A DNA stretch of 64,000 bases, from positions 10,707,595 through 10,771,594 of the forward strand of contig OX335644.1 in assembly GCA_946894095.1 (NCBI GenBank), given 5' to 3'. This document shows positions 63,450 to 64,000 of the stretch, in pieces. The translations under genes were made by a program, and so were the position numbers. The notes below the pieces were generated by a model that did not search any database, was not told where the DNA came from, and saw only the letters and a program-made list of their open reading frames with translations. Origin of the DNA: Incurvaria masculella (Eukaryota > Arthropoda > Insecta > Lepidoptera > Incurvariidae). How positions within the stretch are numbered: position 1 is the stretch's first letter; each line of letters opens with the position of its first letter.

Positions 63450-63766
63450 GTAATCGTTTCGATTCATTCGTAGAAATTAAGTCTACGTATGCCGCTAGGC
63501 GACATTCAGTTAATCGTAGGTTTCTCAGAGTACTTAATTTATCAAGCTCAAATTGTATATTACATAACTTCAAGTGTAAACGCGCACGGCACAATATGTT
63601 TAGTGTTAAGCATTATACAGCTAAAAAAAACTCTATATCTATAAAATGTTTCCAAATATAGAAAGGAAACAAATTAACGAATAACCGAGTCACCTATCGT
63701 GCCTGGGCGATCTTAGATATTTCTTTCTGTTGTTTAACAGCTAATATCGATGCATTAATATTTCAG

Positions 63767-63838
63767 CCTACAAGTAGCGTATTGATATCTGATATTCTAC
63801 CCGCTAAAAATACTGGATCCCCAAATTATATGATATGA
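63767..63838 (+). CDS. Possible terminal exon of the ASH protein
   Basis: After TTAATATTTCAG the phase-0 frame reads PTSSVLISDILPAKNTGSPN, then YMI and a TGA. It would follow exon 15 in phase. An alternative AG 33 bp upstream (TTTAACAG) would give only five codons before a stop. No polyadenylation signal is obvious before the window ends, so this may equally be intron. Confidence 0.3.
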   Translation, partial: PTSSVLISDILPAKNTGSPNYMI

Positions 63839-64000
63839 GAGAAAATTACTTTTAGCTACTTATTTTCTCGTATATGACGTCTAGAACAACAACCACATTA
63901 AGACACACACCAATACATTAGAACCCATTTTAGTAAAATAACATAAACGGTAATAATAATATAAAGACCCAAGAACAAACACCGATTTTTTTTTGAGAAA

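Noticed and set aside
61612..61869. 85-codon open frame
   Set aside because: It reads through a reversed SINE body; the residues come from SINE words, not from a protein family.

Overview
The window looks like nuclear DNA of a lepidopteran (moth or butterfly). The evidence is AT-rich intronic sequence packed with repeats typical of that order: MITEs carrying (GTCY)n microsatellites, a tRNA-headed SINE family, Helitron-type ends, an RTE-class LINE, a mariner and a Dong/R4-like fragment sitting in a TAA microsatellite. There is no bacterial-type gene organisation. The species cannot be read from the sequence.

The main gene does not show as one open reading frame. Reading acceptor and donor sites with phase, I can chain fifteen short, GC-rich plus-strand coding exons (478-633 to 63269-63449). 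Every junction keeps frame, giving about 660 residues of one protein. The protein shows repeated ASH/MSP-like beta-sandwich segments (for example NLTPVPATYAW, VYERVVRIRNESE, VRKTVHLKNVGGGPL). It therefore belongs to the axonemal HYDIN/DLEC1/CFAP class, with DLEC1-like as my first guess. Both ends of the gene appear to lie outside the window, although a possible short last exon is noted at 63767-63838. Nearly all of the window is thus the introns of this one gene.

The introns hold the rest. From left to right: a pile-up of SINE copies in both orientations (1338-2320), including one with a 5S-rRNA-derived head; a Dong/R4-like RLE retrotransposon tail next to a reversed LINE tail (9894-11072); several short foldback MITEs (11073-13956 and 20227-20430); a 243-bp tandem repeat interrupted by a dead RTE element (25470-29282) and followed by a 492-bp foldback element (29302-29793); a possible LTR fragment (30656-31380); a SINE split by a MITE (32283-32868); a dead mariner (36903-38161); a 5'-truncated LINE (41925-43190); a tRNA-Thr-like sequence (45766-45841); a Helitron-like element (54342-55701); and a 760-bp element with long, almost identical terminal inverted repeats built from many copies of an ATTATACG word (59932-60691).

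No transposon copy in the window looks able to make a full protein. All readable transposase and reverse transcriptase frames are truncated, frameshifted or carry stops. Many of the remaining open frames are antisense or frame shadows of exons and repeats.
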